NCBI GenBank assembly: GCA_041582875.1
Contig: JBFHGX010000015.1
Location: 1-45,831, forward strand
Origin: UBA6244 sp041582875
Lineage (GTDB): Bacteria; Bacteroidota; Bacteroidia; Bacteroidales; F082
Direction: 5' to 3'
DNA length: 45,831 nucleotides
The notes under the pieces were generated by a model. It had not been told where the DNA came from. It ran no database searches and saw only the letters and a list, made by a program, of their open reading frames with translations. Positions 27,501-34,502 of the stretch are shown piece after piece. The number at the start of each line of letters is the position of its first letter. The stretch's first letter is position 1. Position numbers and translations under genes: made by a program.

Positions 27501-28926
27501 TGTAATTCTGGGAGCCAAACAGCGTTTGCGTCCTGTGTTGTTAACCGCTGGTGCTGCCGCAATGGGATTTCTTCCGATGGCCATTTCTTCCTCGGCTGGT
27601 GCCGAAGTGCAACGTCCGTTGGCGACAGTTGTTATTGGAGGACTGATTAGTGCCACTTTCTTAACAATGATTGTGCTTCCGGTTTTATATTCCATTGTAG
27701 ATAACTTGAAAATAAGTTTCTTACGTTCGGGTAAAACAAAGGTAATAACGCTTTTGCTGCTGCTCTTAATGGTTGTGCCAGCCATTGGTCAGGAGCGTGA
27801 GTTAACCATGGAAGAAACCATCGAGTGGGCTTTGGCAAATAATCTGGAATACCAAGCTGCTCATTTGCAAGAAGAACAGAGTAAACAGCTCATAGGTACT
27901 GCTTTTGATTTGGAAAAAACCGGAATTTATTACAACTACGATCAAAGCAATATTGGCGAAAACAATGTTCCGCTTAGTATCTTTGGGGTGGCACAGAATT
28001 TTGAATTCCCTACAGTTTACAACCGCCAAAAAAAAATTAATAAGTATGATTATCGATTGAAAACAATTCAAACCGAGATATTGGCCAGGGATATTTCCAG
28101 AAGGGTATCTCAACAGTATAATCAGGTGGTTTTTGAGCAAAATAAGCTGGTGTTGTTTTTATATCTGGATAGTCTTTATCAGGAGTTCGCACGAGCGGCT
28201 TCCCGAAAATATGATCTGGGTGGCGCCAATTATTTGGAGATGTTGACTGCACAATCAAAGCGAAATCAACTTGCCACAACCGTTCTTCAAATTCAGCAGG
28301 ATATGGAGGCTGCTACTACCCAATTAAGGTCGATTGTTCAATCGGACAGTTCTTTTTCTGTGGGACGTCAGGACTTATCTATTCAAATTGTGGACACCTC
28401 ACTTCAAAGAATGAATCCAGGAGTTGCTTTTATGCAAGAGCAGGCTGAAATGAGTCAAGAACAAATCCGATTGGAAAAAAGCAGGTTCTTGCCCGGACTT
28501 CAACTGGAGTATTATTTGAGTACAAATGATGCTCCCAATCATAAAAGTTACAATGCTTATCAAATCGGACTAACCTTACCACTTTGGTTTAAGCCTCAAA
28601 ATAATAGGCTTGCAGCCTCAAGAATTCAATATGAGATTGCCCTGAATATGAGCCACGATTATCAGTTGAAGCTTAATGCAAAACGCGAACAATTGCGGGC
28701 TGCGCTGCTGAAGCATCAGGAATCGATCAACTATTATCAAACCACAGGAAAGCATTTGGCCGAAGAAATTTCGCGTATCGCCCAAAAGGGATATACCGAT
28801 GGAGAAATTGACTTTTTCCAGTACATCCAAAGTCTTGAAACTGCTACCTCCATCGTTTTGGAATACCTTGAAAATCTTGTTCAGTACAATGAAGTCACCT
28901 TTGAAATTAATTACATGAATTTATAA
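24595..28926 (+). CDS. Heavy-metal RND efflux pump fused to outer-membrane factor (CusA/CzcA + CusC-like)
   Basis: 1443 residues in one uninterrupted frame. Residues 1-1040 form a proton-driven HME-RND transporter: first helix near 12-30, then IGAVPDVTNNQVQV. The TM4 proton-relay motif is DFGIIIDGAVIIVEY, with D400 and D406 (the latter matching CusA D405). There are large periplasmic loops with DPMSMEESDVIIKLKP and a second helix bundle from about 880. After RSGKTK a hydrophobic stretch (about 1049-1065, LLLLLLMVVPAIG) looks like a signal peptide. Residues about 1066-1443 form a TolC/CusC-type outer-membrane efflux protein (MEETIEWALANNLEYQAA ... YIQSLETATSIVLEYLENL). Such fusions are known in Bacteroidota. 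The metal (Cu/Ag or Co/Zn/Cd) is not decided by sequence. Adapter gene follows 9 bases later. Confidence 0.9.
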   Translation: MLNKIIQFSIANKLIVLLFTATIVGFGLYSLTQIPIGAVPDVTNNQVQVITTSRNLSTLDVEQFITYPVELEMANLPGVTEIRSISKFGLSVVTIVFEDGMGTFLPRQLIAEKLITAGENIPKGMGVPQMGPITTGLGEIYQYILDTKPGYDSVYSTMELRTIQDWIVKRQLSGIQGVVEINTWGGFLKQYEVAVSPTKLNSMGISISEIFQALENNNDVAGGGYIEKTNESYFIRGEGLVGSIEDIENIVVKNLNSMPIYIKDVAVVQDGYATRFGAITGNGEGEKVLGQVMMLKDANSNKVIEDVKARVAEVQKTLPEGVIINPFLERSELIGKTTSTVVENLVLGCLIVIFVVVLLLGNLRSGLVIASVIPLSLLFALGMMYIFGVDANLMSLGAIDFGIIIDGAVIIVEYIAFKITSQGKLIEAETKANQRDIIDGITLESASKMMTSAVFGQLIILIVFIPILSLTGVEGKMFRPMAMTFSFALIGAMIFCFTYVPVASALFLRPAKPSKRNISARLMNFITSMYTPSIELAMRFKKSVLGASLILLLFSVFIYTTMGGEFVPTLDEGDFVIQPVLRTGTSLSSTIAITTRIEKILLENFPEVDQVVSRIGAAEVPTDPMSMEESDVIIKLKPKKEWVSAKSKDELAEKFIEALSIIPGIEYEFTQPIEMRFNELITGVRADIAIKVFGEDLDILYDKGLEIKQLVEGVPGASDVILEKVAGLPQMSIKYDRQKIAKYGLNIKDLNDIITMGFAGATAGNVFEGEKRFDLVVRLDKAHRKNLKDIETLQVQLQNGRKVPMSELALIAYTSGPAKISRDDTKRRIVVGVNVRNTDLQTVVEEIQSKIGQQVILPSGYTIEYGGQFENLQSASKRLKLAVPIALLLILIMLHFAFKSFREALMVFSAIPLSAVGGVLLLWMRGLPFSISAGVGFIALFGIAVLNGIVLIEHFKELKKKGITDVNQRVILGAKQRLRPVLLTAGAAAMGFLPMAISSSAGAEVQRPLATVVIGGLISATFLTMIVLPVLYSIVDNLKISFLRSGKTKVITLLLLLLMVVPAIGQERELTMEETIEWALANNLEYQAAHLQEEQSKQLIGTAFDLEKTGIYYNYDQSNIGENNVPLSIFGVAQNFEFPTVYNRQKKINKYDYRLKTIQTEILARDISRRVSQQYNQVVFEQNKLVLFLYLDSLYQEFARAASRKYDLGGANYLEMLTAQSKRNQLATTVLQIQQDMEAATTQLRSIVQSDSSFSVGRQDLSIQIVDTSLQRMNPGVAFMQEQAEMSQEQIRLEKSRFLPGLQLEYYLSTNDAPNHKSYNAYQIGLTLPLWFKPQNNRLAASRIQYEIALNMSHDYQLKLNAKREQLRAALLKHQESINYYQTTGKHLAEEISRIAQKGYTDGEIDFFQYIQSLETATSIVLEYLENLVQYNEVTFEINYMNL

Positions 28927-28935
28927 TCACAAGTC

Positions 28936-30099
28936 ATGAATAAAGCCAGTATAACTATCACAATACTTTTTTTGGTAAGCTTAAATATGGGTTGCAAACC
29001 AGAGCAAAAGCCAACACAGGAAATTGAAGATGAAGCGGTACTTTCCACACCCCAAAAGGATGAAAATACCATTGTACTCACCCGAAAGCAATACGAAAGC
29101 GCTGGCATGCAGATGGGAGCCTTGCAGCTTGAGACATTATATGAGACCATAAATACGACCGGGTTTTTAAATGTTCCTCAGGAGAACCAAATCGTAGTGA
29201 GCTCATACATGGGCGGCTACGCTTCTTCAACGTCTTTTCTTCCGGGTGATCAGGTGAAAAAAGGTGAGCTACTCCTTCGGCTAACGAACCCTGAAATTGT
29301 CACAGTTCAAAAAGACTATCTCATCGCTAAACAAAGTCTTGCATACTTGAAAACTGTATACGATCGACAAGTCACTTTAGAACGTGAAAATATCAGCTCA
29401 CGCGATAAACTACTATTGGCCGAAAGTGAATACTACAATATGTTGGCTACAGTAGCTGCTCTGGAACAGACCTTGTTACTGAATAATATCCGACCTGAGA
29501 AAGTATCTGCTGCCAACATTTCTCCAGTCTTTAATCTGTATGCTCCTATTGGAGGTGTAATTACAAGTGTAAATGCTGAAAACGGACAGTTCATGGATCC
29601 AGGAACTCCACTTTTTCAAATCGTGAATACCGATCATATGCATTTGGAAATGAAGGTATTTGAACAAGATATTGCTTTAGTTAAACCAGGACAAAAAGTA
29701 AAGTTTACGATTCCTGACTCCAAAGTTAGTGAATTTTATGGAGAGGTCTTTTTGGTTGGTAAGGCCATTGATAAACAAGATAGAACTGTGGCTATCCATG
29801 CACATCCGGATGATTATGCCAGACTACCTCAGTTTTATGGCTTGTTTGTAGAAGCTGAAATCATTATTGCTGACCGTCAGGCAGATTGTGTACCCAATAG
29901 TGCGCTTGCTTCCGGAAACGGCAATAGTTATGTATTCGTTAAACAATCAGAAACTGCAGAAGGATTAGCTTTTGAACGTATTCCTGTAGAAGTAGGATTT
30001 ACCACTGAGTCGTATACTGAATTGATACCCTCAAGTGTTTCATTACTTAAGGGAAAACAAATATTGGTAAAGGGAGCTTACGGACTGATGCAGGAATAA
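28936..30099 (+). CDS. RND efflux periplasmic adapter (CusB/CzcB-like membrane fusion protein)
   Basis: 387-residue lipoprotein; signal peptide ends at Cys20 in LNMGC-KPE. HlyD-type adapter order: N-terminal beta strands, biotinyl-lipoyl-like half (PGDQVKKGELLLRLTNPEI), a helical hairpin (VQKDYLIAKQSLAYLKTVYDRQ ...), second lipoyl half (YAPIGGVITSVNAENGQFMDPGTPLFQI), then barrel and membrane-proximal domains. It links the RND pump to the outer-membrane factor in a tripartite metal exporter. It starts 9 bases after the pump gene, so it is translationally close, and ends 4 bases from the convergent rubredoxin gene. No His/Met-rich metal-binding N-terminal extension is seen. Confidence 0.9.
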   Translation: MNKASITITILFLVSLNMGCKPEQKPTQEIEDEAVLSTPQKDENTIVLTRKQYESAGMQMGALQLETLYETINTTGFLNVPQENQIVVSSYMGGYASSTSFLPGDQVKKGELLLRLTNPEIVTVQKDYLIAKQSLAYLKTVYDRQVTLERENISSRDKLLLAESEYYNMLATVAALEQTLLLNNIRPEKVSAANISPVFNLYAPIGGVITSVNAENGQFMDPGTPLFQIVNTDHMHLEMKVFEQDIALVKPGQKVKFTIPDSKVSEFYGEVFLVGKAIDKQDRTVAIHAHPDDYARLPQFYGLFVEAEIIIADRQADCVPNSALASGNGNSYVFVKQSETAEGLAFERIPVEVGFTTESYTELIPSSVSLLKGKQILVKGAYGLMQE

Positions 30100-30103
30100 T
30101 TAT

Positions 30104-30814
30104 TTAATCTAAAGGTTCAAAATCTTCTTTTCCGGCTCCACAAACAGGACACATCCAATCATCAGGAATATCTTCAAAGGATGTCCCCGGAGCAATTCCA
30201 CCATCAGGATCGCCCTCTTTCGGATCGTATATGTGATCACAAATCAGGCATTTGTATTTTTTAGAAGTTGAAGTACTTGCCGTTGATAAGTCTTTGGCAA
30301 TTTCAACAGGTTTGATATATGTCGGTGCATTTTTTGGAGCTTTTCCTTTCTTAACATTGCGATAATAGGCGTAAGTGAGCGGATCTTTGTTCTCGTCGAG
30401 TAATCCATTGTCTATAATTTCTCCAATAAAAACAATGTGTGTGCCTACCTCAAATTGTGTAACCAGTTTACATTCAAACCATGCAATACATTGGTCGGTT
30501 ACAATAGGAACTCCAGTTTTTCCATTAAAATATGGGGTGCTTTTAAATTTATTGATGTCTTTTCCACTTTTGTATCCAAACAAACCAATAATTTCTGAGG
30601 AAGCTTGTTCCTCAAGAATAGAAATAGAAAATAGTCCCGACTTTTGAATGAGAGCCGTTGTGAAATTGTCTTTGTTGCATGAAATGGCAATTTGTGGAGG
30701 CTCTGCGGTTACTTGGAATGCTGTGTTAGCAATATAACCATTCATTTTTCCTTCAAAAGAAGTACTGATAATATATAGTCCGTAACTTATTTTAAAAAAT
30801 GCTTCTGTGTTCAT
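30104..30814 (-). CDS. Flavin reductase-rubredoxin fusion (high-molecular-weight rubredoxin)
   Basis: 236 residues from the chosen start. Residues 1 to about 165 are an FMN-binding flavin reductase domain (split barrel; ISYGLYIISTSFEGKMNGYIANTAFQVT). A linker precedes a C-terminal rubredoxin (about 185-236) with iron ligands C189-x2-C192 and C222-x2-C225 in YKCLICDHIYDP and WMCPVCGAG. Such proteins (Hrb of Moorella type) pass electrons from NADH to rubredoxin partners that reduce oxygen or nitric oxide. A longer frame back to 30937 exists, but its added residues look unlike protein, and a 7/8 -7 box (TAGCTTTA) at 30830-30837 supports ATG 30814. No flavodiiron protein gene is adjacent. Confidence 0.88.
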   Translation of the reverse strand: MNTEAFFKISYGLYIISTSFEGKMNGYIANTAFQVTAEPPQIAISCNKDNFTTALIQKSGLFSISILEEQASSEIIGLFGYKSGKDINKFKSTPYFNGKTGVPIVTDQCIAWFECKLVTQFEVGTHIVFIGEIIDNGLLDENKDPLTYAYYRNVKKGKAPKNAPTYIKPVEIAKDLSTASTSTSKKYKCLICDHIYDPKEGDPDGGIAPGTSFEDIPDDWMCPVCGAGKEDFEPLD

Positions 30815-31094
30815 ATGGCTAGTTTTTGGTAAAGCTAAAAAAAAATGGGGAGATATAAGCAGCCTCATAAAAATGTTGCGAGAGCATTTTTGCTGTGCGA
30901 AGAATAATAAAATATTTTCTTGAGGATAAAACTCCAAACAGAGGCATTCTCTTTTTTAATGGATGCAAAACTGAACAGCTCTATTTATAAAAATGTATTA
31001 GAAGAACACCGATATGAGTTTATAATACAATTGAATAAATGAGCATCTAGAACATCACGCATACCAAGCGGAATCAAAAATTAGGAGAAATTGA

Positions 31095-31415
31095 CTAAGC
31101 CATGTGCAATGGGCTAATGTGGTTGGTAACCTTGTAAGGCGTTTGATATTTAGTAAGTTTTACTTTTTTACCTTCCTCTTGACACATAGGACAGTGGTTC
31201 ATTTTTACCGGAAAGATATAGTCACATTCGTGGCAATAGTAATAATGAATGGTCGATGCCTTGCGACGATTCTTTAAAACAAAGAAAATCCCGGCTAAGG
31301 GTGTGAGAAGAAGGCTAATAATAAAAACTTTTACGCCTTCTGCTTTGCTATCGATACCTAGCAGGGCAAGGATAAAAGTGACTAGCAAATAAATTGCGAT
31401 AAAGTAAATAAACAT
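31095..31415 (-). CDS. Small membrane protein with zinc-ribbon-like Cys pairs
   Basis: 106 residues. Two hydrophobic segments (about 2-20 and 30-47) are followed by a basic stretch and two Cys pairs, C61-x2-C64 and C75-x2-C78 (YYCHECDYIF, NHCPMCQEEG), typical of a zinc ribbon. N- and C-termini probably face the cytoplasm, where the ribbon would sit. I do not recognise a named family. It stands alone between uridine kinase and the rubredoxin gene on the same strand, 141 bases downstream of udk and past its terminator. The 280 bases between 30815 and 31094 show no further gene. Confidence 0.6.
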   Translation of the reverse strand: MFIYFIAIYLLVTFILALLGIDSKAEGVKVFIISLLLTPLAGIFFVLKNRRKASTIHYYYCHECDYIFPVKMNHCPMCQEEGKKVKLTKYQTPYKVTNHISPLHMA

Positions 31416-31530
31416 TTTTTTAGCGTTTAAGAGTAATACTCTTTAGCAATTCTTACGCCAAAATATGTAACATCCAATAAAACAAGGGAATATAAGTTAA
31501 TGTGATGGTTTTGTTACATTTGGTTCAGGT

Positions 31531-31567
31531 AAAAAATATCCGAATTCGTAGCCTACCTACGATTCGG
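31531..31567 (-). terminator. Intrinsic terminator overlapping the udk stop codon
   Basis: Arms 31540-31551 and 31557-31567 pair with one bulged base around a 5-base loop. Six U follow three bases later in minus-strand direction. The right arm contains the udk stop codon (31557-31559). Confidence 0.6.
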
Positions 31568-32201
31568 AAGGGGTAACAGCTGGTAGATTGCCATCATTGA
31601 GGTTCATTTTTATTCTTGAAACTACCATTTCGATTGCCACCTTGTTTTTTCCTCCCTGAGGAATGATAAGGTCGGCGTGCAGTTTGGTAGGTTCAATAAA
31701 CTGCGTATGCATGGGTTTTACATACTTTTCATAATGGTTTAATGCATCATTATAATTTCGTCCGCGTTCTTGTACATCTCGTCGAATGATTCGCATCAGG
31801 CGGTTATCGCTGTCTGTTGCAACAAACATTTTGATGTCAAGCATCTTACGGAGTTTTGAATTGCCTAATATTAAAATACCTTCAACGATAACCACCCTTT
31901 TGGGAGAGATTGGAACAAATTCTTTTGATCGCGCACAAGTTACATATGAATATATGGGACGTTGAATGGTTTCTCCACGTTTCAGGGCATTAAGATGATC
32001 AACCAATAAATCAAATTCAATGGAATTTGGGTGATCGAAATTGATTTGCAGTTTTTCCTCTTGTGTCAGGTGTCCGTTGTCAAAATAGTAAGCATCCTGC
32101 GGAATAACCGCCACACTATTTTTGGGCAATGCCTCTACAATTTTATTTACTACAGTGGTTTTACCTGAGCCACTGCCTCCTGCGATACCGATAATGAGCA
32201 T
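31557..32201 (-). CDS. udk: Uridine kinase
   Basis: Phosphorylates uridine and cytidine with ATP or GTP in pyrimidine salvage; 214 residues, the usual length. Walker A is GGSGSGKT at 8-15. PQDAYYFD, NFDHPNSIEFDLL, VVIVEGIL and DSDNRLMRIIRRDVQERGR are the conserved kinase blocks. ATG at 32201 has an exact TACTTTTG -7 box and TTG -33 box upstream. Cytoplasmic. Confidence 0.94.
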   Translation of the reverse strand: MLIIGIAGGSGSGKTTVVNKIVEALPKNSVAVIPQDAYYFDNGHLTQEEKLQINFDHPNSIEFDLLVDHLNALKRGETIQRPIYSYVTCARSKEFVPISPKRVVIVEGILILGNSKLRKMLDIKMFVATDSDNRLMRIIRRDVQERGRNYNDALNHYEKYVKPMHTQFIEPTKLHADLIIPQGGKNKVAIEMVVSRIKMNLNDGNLPAVTPSES

Positions 32202-32219
32202 AGTCTTAAATTAATCAGT

Positions 32220-32249
32220 CAAAAGTAAAAAAAGAGGTGAAGTAATCAA
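32220..32249 (-). promoter_or_regulatory. Promoter of udk inside the upstream terminator
   Basis: -7 box TACTTTTG at 32220-32227 and -33 TTG at 32247-32249, 19 bases apart, fitting the Bacteroidota consensus. The -33 box lies in the loop of the terminator hairpin and the -7 box touches its U-tract. Confidence 0.6.
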
Positions 32250-32262
32250 CTTTTCACCTCTT
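32227..32262 (-). terminator. Intrinsic terminator of the methylmalonyl-CoA decarboxylase operon
   Basis: 10-base-pair stem (32232-32241 with 32253-32262), 11-base loop, then A-run giving about seven U on the minus strand. It lies 46 bases after the beta-subunit stop. Confidence 0.75.
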
Positions 32263-32308
32263 CTTTTTATTGGTTTATATATTTCCCATTCGGGACAAGC
32301 TACAATTG

Positions 32309-33634
32309 TTACATCAGGAAGCTCATAAGTACCCCAGCTGCAACAGCTGAACCAATTACTCCGGATACATTGGGCGCCATGGCATGCATCAGTAGGTGGT
32401 TCGATGGGTCGTATTTGAGCCCTTCGGTTTGAACAACGCGAGCACTATCGGGCACAGCTGAAACACCGGCAGCTCCAATAAGAGGATTAATCTTATTTCC
32501 TTCGCTCAAAAACAAATTCATCACTTTAGCAAAAAGAACACCTCCAGCAGTAGCAACCACAAAAGATAGAGCACCCAACACAAAAATGAGAATTGATCCT
32601 CCGGTTAAAAATACATCTGCCTGAGTTGATGCTCCTACCGTAATACCCAAAAGGATGGTGACAATGTCGATAAGTGAATTGCGAGCAGTATCAGCAAGTC
32701 GTTTGGTTACTCCACTTTCTTTTAGAATATTACCAAAAAATAACATCCCCAATAAGGGAAGTGCTCCGGGTGAAATAAAAGTGGTGAGAATAAGTCCTGT
32801 AATAGGGAAAAGAATTTTCTCGAGCTTACTTACTGAGCGGGGAGGTTTCATTCTGATTACCCGTTCTTTATTTGTGGTAAGCAATCGCATTACCGGGGGT
32901 TGAATTACCGGAACTAATGCCATATATGAATATGCAGCAATGGCAATGGGGCCAATTAGGTTTTGGGTTTGTAAACCATTGATGATACCTCCATTGGCTA
33001 ATTTGGACGATAGAAAGATGGCTGTTGGGCCGTCAGCACCTCCAATGATACCGATAGCACCGGCTTCAGGCATATTAAATCCCAAATACAGTGCACCCAA
33101 TAAAGTGAGGAAAATACCGATTTGAGCAGCCGCACCTAACAACATCAGGCGTGGATTGGAAATCAGCGATGAAAAATCAGTCATGGCGCCAATACCCAAA
33201 AAAATCAAAGGCGGATAAATTCCCTTAACCACTCCATAATACAGGTAGTTAAGTACACTACCTTCCTGATAGATACCCAACTGAAGGTTGATACCTTCAT
33301 CCTGGAAAAAGGGAATGTTACCTAGAATGATTCCGGTCCCAATGGGAATGAGCAACAAGGGTTCGTAATCGTATTTAATGGCCAGAAAGATAAAAAACAA
33401 TCCTACGGCAATCATGATTAAGTGACCAGGTGTTGCATTGCGAAATCCGGTATAGCTAATAAATTTGGCGATTCCTCCCATAATGCTGTGTCCACTATCG
33501 GCATTGGCATTGCTTACCGTTTCGGGTGAACTGATGGTTTCTGCCATGCCCGGTATTTGGAACAACATAAAATTTAAACAGGCCAGTAAAGCAATGAGAC
33601 CAAAAATGGTAATTGCTTTTTTTCTTGATTTCAT
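32309..33634 (-). CDS. mmdB: Sodium-translocating (methylmalonyl-CoA) decarboxylase beta subunit
   Basis: Integral membrane subunit that releases CO2 from carboxybiotin and exports Na+; 441 residues. About nine hydrophobic segments after an N-terminal signal-like helix and a roughly 45-residue extra region (30-70). The functional GGADGPT motif is at 198-204, with D201 matching the essential aspartate (D203) of Klebsiella OadB. Last gene of the mce-mmdA-mmdD-mmdC-mmdB operon. Its start lies 12 bases after the mmdC stop, with a clear TAAGGGGGAA Shine-Dalgarno in between. Substrate assignment to methylmalonyl-CoA rests on the neighbours, since beta subunits of oxaloacetate and glutaconyl-CoA decarboxylases look alike. 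Confidence 0.92.
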   Translation of the reverse strand: MKSRKKAITIFGLIALLACLNFMLFQIPGMAETISSPETVSNANADSGHSIMGGIAKFISYTGFRNATPGHLIMIAVGLFFIFLAIKYDYEPLLLIPIGTGIILGNIPFFQDEGINLQLGIYQEGSVLNYLYYGVVKGIYPPLIFLGIGAMTDFSSLISNPRLMLLGAAAQIGIFLTLLGALYLGFNMPEAGAIGIIGGADGPTAIFLSSKLANGGIINGLQTQNLIGPIAIAAYSYMALVPVIQPPVMRLLTTNKERVIRMKPPRSVSKLEKILFPITGLILTTFISPGALPLLGMLFFGNILKESGVTKRLADTARNSLIDIVTILLGITVGASTQADVFLTGGSILIFVLGALSFVVATAGGVLFAKVMNLFLSEGNKINPLIGAAGVSAVPDSARVVQTEGLKYDPSNHLLMHAMAPNVSGVIGSAVAAGVLMSFLM

Positions 33635-33641
33635 ATGATTT

Positions 33642-33646
33642 CCCCC
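33642..33646 (-). promoter_or_regulatory. Strong Shine-Dalgarno before mmdB
   Basis: Minus strand reads TAAGGGGGAAATCATATG, where TAA is the mmdC stop and ATG the mmdB start. A G-rich ribosome site this clear is rare in the window and may set high synthesis of the membrane subunit. Confidence 0.5.
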
Positions 33647-34075
33647 TTAATTTACTTCTAATTCAATGAGTACATCATCTTGAAGTACAGCATCTCCTGC
33701 CTGAACTTTAATCGTCTTAACAATACCGCCTTTTTCAGCAAGCAGTTTGTTCTCCATTTTCATGGCTTCGTACATGAGTAGTTTGTCGTCTTTGGCAACT
33801 TCGTCACCTACCTTAACATATACCTGCATGATATTTCCCGGTAGGGGAGCTTTTACTTTAAACAATACGTCAGACGATTTAGAGATTTTATGTGATCCCT
33901 TTGGCTGAGCGACAGCTGAACGCACCAGAATAGGTGTTTTTGTTGCGCGCTCATCTTTGTGAAGTTCAACATTGTAGACTGTTCCGTTGACTTCGATTTT
34001 TGCAGTACCTGACTCGAGCTTTTTTACTTCAACTTCGTAATCATTACCGCTTATGGTGAATTTGAATTTTTTCAT
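33647..34075 (-). CDS. mmdC: Biotin carboxyl carrier subunit of methylmalonyl-CoA decarboxylase
   Basis: 142 residues. The N-terminal part is a small beta-rich region (KFKFTISGNDYEVEVKKL), then a linker. A biotinyl domain from about 72 has the site EAMKME, biotin on Lys106, and the prolines of KAPLPGNIMQV. It carries CO2 from the carboxyltransferase to the membrane subunit. Gene order and the lack of a biotin carboxylase gene nearby support a decarboxylase complex rather than an ATP-driven carboxylase. A 16-base direct repeat lies just upstream of the ATG. Confidence 0.93.
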   Translation of the reverse strand: MKKFKFTISGNDYEVEVKKLESGTAKIEVNGTVYNVELHKDERATKTPILVRSAVAQPKGSHKISKSSDVLFKVKAPLPGNIMQVYVKVGDEVAKDDKLLMYEAMKMENKLLAEKGGIVKTIKVQAGDAVLQDDVLIELEVN

Positions 34076-34124
34076 TTGAATGTTATTTTACCTGTGTTAA
34101 ATTAACCTTTTGAATGTTATTTTA
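34075..34124. repeat. 16-base direct repeat in the mmdD-mmdC spacer
   Basis: tttgaatgttatttta occurs at 34075-34090 and 34109-34124. The first copy runs into the mmdC ATG, so the spacer looks like a partial duplication of the translation-initiation region. Confidence 0.7.
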
Positions 34125-34130
34125 TGTGAG

Positions 34131-34481
34131 CTATCGGTTAAAATTACGCAAGCCGTATATTTTTGAGCTCCATGGTGAATAGGCTTTTGATACCCGATGA
34201 ATGGTGATGATATCACTTTCGTCGTCGTGTAAATCACGACAAAGGTATATGGCCATCGAAATGGCTGCGGCCTCTTCACCAGTGATAACAATTTCTTCCT
34301 CCAGGTTGGTGAGTTTGCCCTCTTGTGCCAATCTTCTTCTGGTTTTCCAGGTAAGTATTTTTGGCATAAAGTAAAACACAAAATAAAGCAATACTAAGGC
34401 AGAAAATACAATGGTATAACCTATAAGGGCAATGATACTTCCATCAACAATTTCTTGGGGTACTTGATATAATAAATCCAT
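34131..34481 (-). CDS. mmdD: OadG-like gamma/delta subunit of methylmalonyl-CoA decarboxylase
   Basis: 116 residues with one N-terminal transmembrane helix (about 14-40). A basic/acidic cytoplasmic part follows and ends in ITIHRVSKAYSPWSSKIYGLR, a hallmark of the OadG family (YSPWSSKI). It anchors the soluble carboxyltransferase and carrier to the beta subunit. 21 bases after mmdA, same operon. Confidence 0.88.
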   Translation of the reverse strand: MDLLYQVPQEIVDGSIIALIGYTIVFSALVLLYFVFYFMPKILTWKTRRRLAQEGKLTNLEEEIVITGEEAAAISMAIYLCRDLHDDESDIITIHRVSKAYSPWSSKIYGLRNFNR

Positions 34482-34502
34482 GTTTTAATTATTGATGATG
34501 GG

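Noticed and set aside
30815..30937. Longer N-terminus for the flavin reductase-rubredoxin
   Set aside because: Added 41 residues are not part of the family, and the near-consensus promoter box lies within them.
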